From positions 1 to 6,503 of the forward strand of contig JBIQKN010000115.1 in assembly GCA_044506565.1 (NCBI GenBank): a stretch of DNA of 6,503 nucleotides, in the 5' to 3' direction. Shown piece after piece: positions 5,337 through 6,503 of this stretch (positions are counted from its first letter, which is position 1; the number at the start of each line of letters is the position of its first letter). This stretch comes from Croceibacterium_A sp044506565 (GTDB lineage Bacteria > Pseudomonadota > Alphaproteobacteria > Sphingomonadales > Sphingomonadaceae). A model generated the notes under the pieces. It worked only from the letters and a program-made list of their open reading frames with translations, ran no database searches and was not told the origin of the DNA. The translations under genes were made by a program, and so were the position numbers.

Positions 5337-6497
5337 ATGCGCGCTACCCCCGATTTCGACTTCGGCCTCGGCGACGAGGCGGCGATGATCCGCGAGACCG
5401 TCGCCCGGTTTGCCGACGAGGTGATCGCCCCGCGGGCCGAGCAGATCGATCGCGAGGACCGTTTCCCGCGCGACCTGTGGCCGGCGATGGGTGAACTGGG
5501 GCTGCACGGGATCACCGTGCCCGAGGCCGACGGCGGGCTCGGGCTCGGCTATCTCGAGCACGTCATCGCGATCGAGGAGGTCAGCCGCGCGAGCGCCTCG
5601 GTCGGCCTCAGTTACGGCGCGCATTCGAACCTGTGCATCAACCAGATCGCCCGCTGGGGCACCGCCGAGCAGAAGGCCAAGCACCTGCCCGGGCTAATCA
5701 GCGGCGAGCACGTCGGCGCGCTGGCGATGAGCGAGCCCGGCGCGGGTTCCGACGTCGTCTCGATGAAGCTCAAGGCCGAGGCTGTCCAGGGCGGCTACGT
5801 GCTCAACGGCAGCAAGTTCTGGATCACCAACGGCCACGAGGCCGAGACGCTGGTGGTCTACGGCAAGACCGATCCCGCCGCCGGCTCGAAAGGCATCACC
5901 GCGTTCCTGATCGAGAAGGACATGCCCGGGTTCAAGCCGGCGCAGAAGATCGGCAAGCTGGGCATGCGCGGCTCGCCGACCAGCGAGCTGGTGTTCGAGG
6001 ACTGCGAGGTGCCCGAGGCCAACGTGCTCGGCGAGCCGGGCCAGGGGGTCAAAGTGCTGATGAGCGGGCTCGACTACGAGCGCGCGGTGCTCGCCGGGGT
6101 GCAACTCGGCATCATGCAGGCGTGCCTCGACACCGTGATCCCCTACGTCCGCGAGCGGCACCAGTTCGGAAAGCCGATCGGCTCGTTCCAGCTGATCCAG
6201 GCCAAGGTCGCCGACATGTACGTCGCGCTACAGTCGGCCCGCGCCTACACCTATGCGGTCGCCAGGGCCTGCGACCGCGGCCAGACCACGCGGTTCGACG
6301 CGGCAGGCGCGATCCTGCTGGCGAGCGAGAGCGCGTTCCGCGTCGCCGGCGAAGCGGTGCAGGCGCTCGGCGGCGCCGGCTACACGACCGACTGGCCGGT
6401 CGAGCGCTACCTGCGCGACGCCAAGCTGCTCGACATCGGCGCCGGCACCAACGAGATCCGCCGGATGCTGATCGGCCGCGAACTGATCGGCGCGTGA
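5337..6497 (+). CDS. ivd: Isovaleryl-CoA dehydrogenase (acyl-CoA dehydrogenase family)
   Basis: This FAD flavoprotein oxidises isovaleryl-CoA to 3-methylcrotonyl-CoA in leucine degradation, passing electrons to electron-transfer flavoprotein. The 386-residue length is normal for the family. Both acyl-CoA dehydrogenase signatures are intact: AMSEPGAGSDVVS at 130-142 and Q342-D361 (QALGGAGYTTD followed by R357 and D361). The isovaleryl-CoA type is shown by GLDYERAVLAG at 244-254, matching LDLERLVLA of the human enzyme. Its Glu248 is the catalytic base, while the base position used by medium-chain enzymes is Ala369 in DIGAGTNEIRR. FWITNG at 161-166 is the flavin-contacting segment. The ATG at 5337 follows GAGAGGAA (5323-5330) with a 6-base spacer, a strong ribosome-binding site. 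The gene is probably the head of a liu-type operon (carboxylase and hydratase genes would be expected next), but only six bases follow the stop. A close relative acting on another branched acyl-CoA is the main alternative. Confidence 0.92.
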   Translation: MRATPDFDFGLGDEAAMIRETVARFADEVIAPRAEQIDREDRFPRDLWPAMGELGLHGITVPEADGGLGLGYLEHVIAIEEVSRASASVGLSYGAHSNLCINQIARWGTAEQKAKHLPGLISGEHVGALAMSEPGAGSDVVSMKLKAEAVQGGYVLNGSKFWITNGHEAETLVVYGKTDPAAGSKGITAFLIEKDMPGFKPAQKIGKLGMRGSPTSELVFEDCEVPEANVLGEPGQGVKVLMSGLDYERAVLAGVQLGIMQACLDTVIPYVRERHQFGKPIGSFQLIQAKVADMYVALQSARAYTYAVARACDRGQTTRFDAAGAILLASESAFRVAGEAVQALGGAGYTTDWPVERYLRDAKLLDIGAGTNEIRRMLIGRELIGA

Positions 6498-6503
6498 CCG
6501 GCG

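Noticed and set aside
2295..6497. A single open frame of about 1400 codons on the plus strand
   Set aside because: Only its last 386 codons (5337-6497) are a recognisable protein, isovaleryl-CoA dehydrogenase. The rest is Arg/Ala/Gly-rich low-complexity translation running out of frame through the transporter and antisense to the kinase, as expected where GC-rich codon use removes stop codons.
1..6503. Mobile element, CRISPR array, tRNA or rRNA
   Set aside because: No transposase or integrase motifs, terminal inverted repeats, spaced repeat arrays or tRNA-like cloverleaf sequences were seen. Composition looks uniform across the genes.

Overview
The window is GC-rich, densely coding DNA from an alphaproteobacterium, most likely of the Sphingomonadales (Erythrobacteraceae/Sphingomonadaceae type). 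That placement rests on the alphaproteobacterial-style GlnD N-terminus, the lgt-MidA-family gene pair, a GAF-PAS-HWE histidine kinase and the isovaleryl-CoA dehydrogenase. It is inferred from recall of these families, not from a search. No tRNA, rRNA, CRISPR array, insertion sequence or phage gene was seen.

Layout. (1) Positions 1-350, minus strand: the first 116 codons of glnD (PII uridylyltransferase), cut by the window edge just inside its nucleotidyltransferase motif. (2) Positions 351-445: a 95-bp divergent spacer holding a strong hairpin and an imperfect direct repeat. (3) Positions 446-3678, plus strand: a tight three-gene unit made of lgt (lipoprotein diacylglyceryl transferase), a MidA/NDUFAF7-family SAM methyltransferase joined by an ATGA stop/start overlap, and an MHS-type MFS symporter starting with GTG three bases after the methyltransferase stop. 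(4) Positions 3675-5177, minus strand: a GAF-PAS-HWE sensor histidine kinase that is convergent with the symporter; the two TAG stops share the palindrome CTAG. (5) Positions 5178-5336: a less GC-rich divergent spacer with two short inverted repeats. (6) Positions 5337-6497, plus strand: a complete isovaleryl-CoA dehydrogenase gene, with the window ending six bases after its stop.

How they fit together. glnD (nitrogen signalling) and lgt (envelope lipoprotein maturation) are housekeeping genes read away from a shared spacer. The methyltransferase and transporter are likely co-transcribed with lgt and translationally coupled, although their functions are not obviously related to it. The kinase has no response regulator in view and behaves as an orphan sensor. 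The dehydrogenase is probably the first gene of a leucine/isovalerate (liu-type) degradation operon continuing beyond the window.

I did not find a convincing new biological system. All six genes belong to known families. The points worth a second look are the lgt leader hairpin with its alternative pairing, the unusually tight gene junctions (TAG-CCG-GTG and the shared CTAG), a transporter where I would expect pgeF, and the orphan kinase facing the dehydrogenase across a spacer with inverted repeats.
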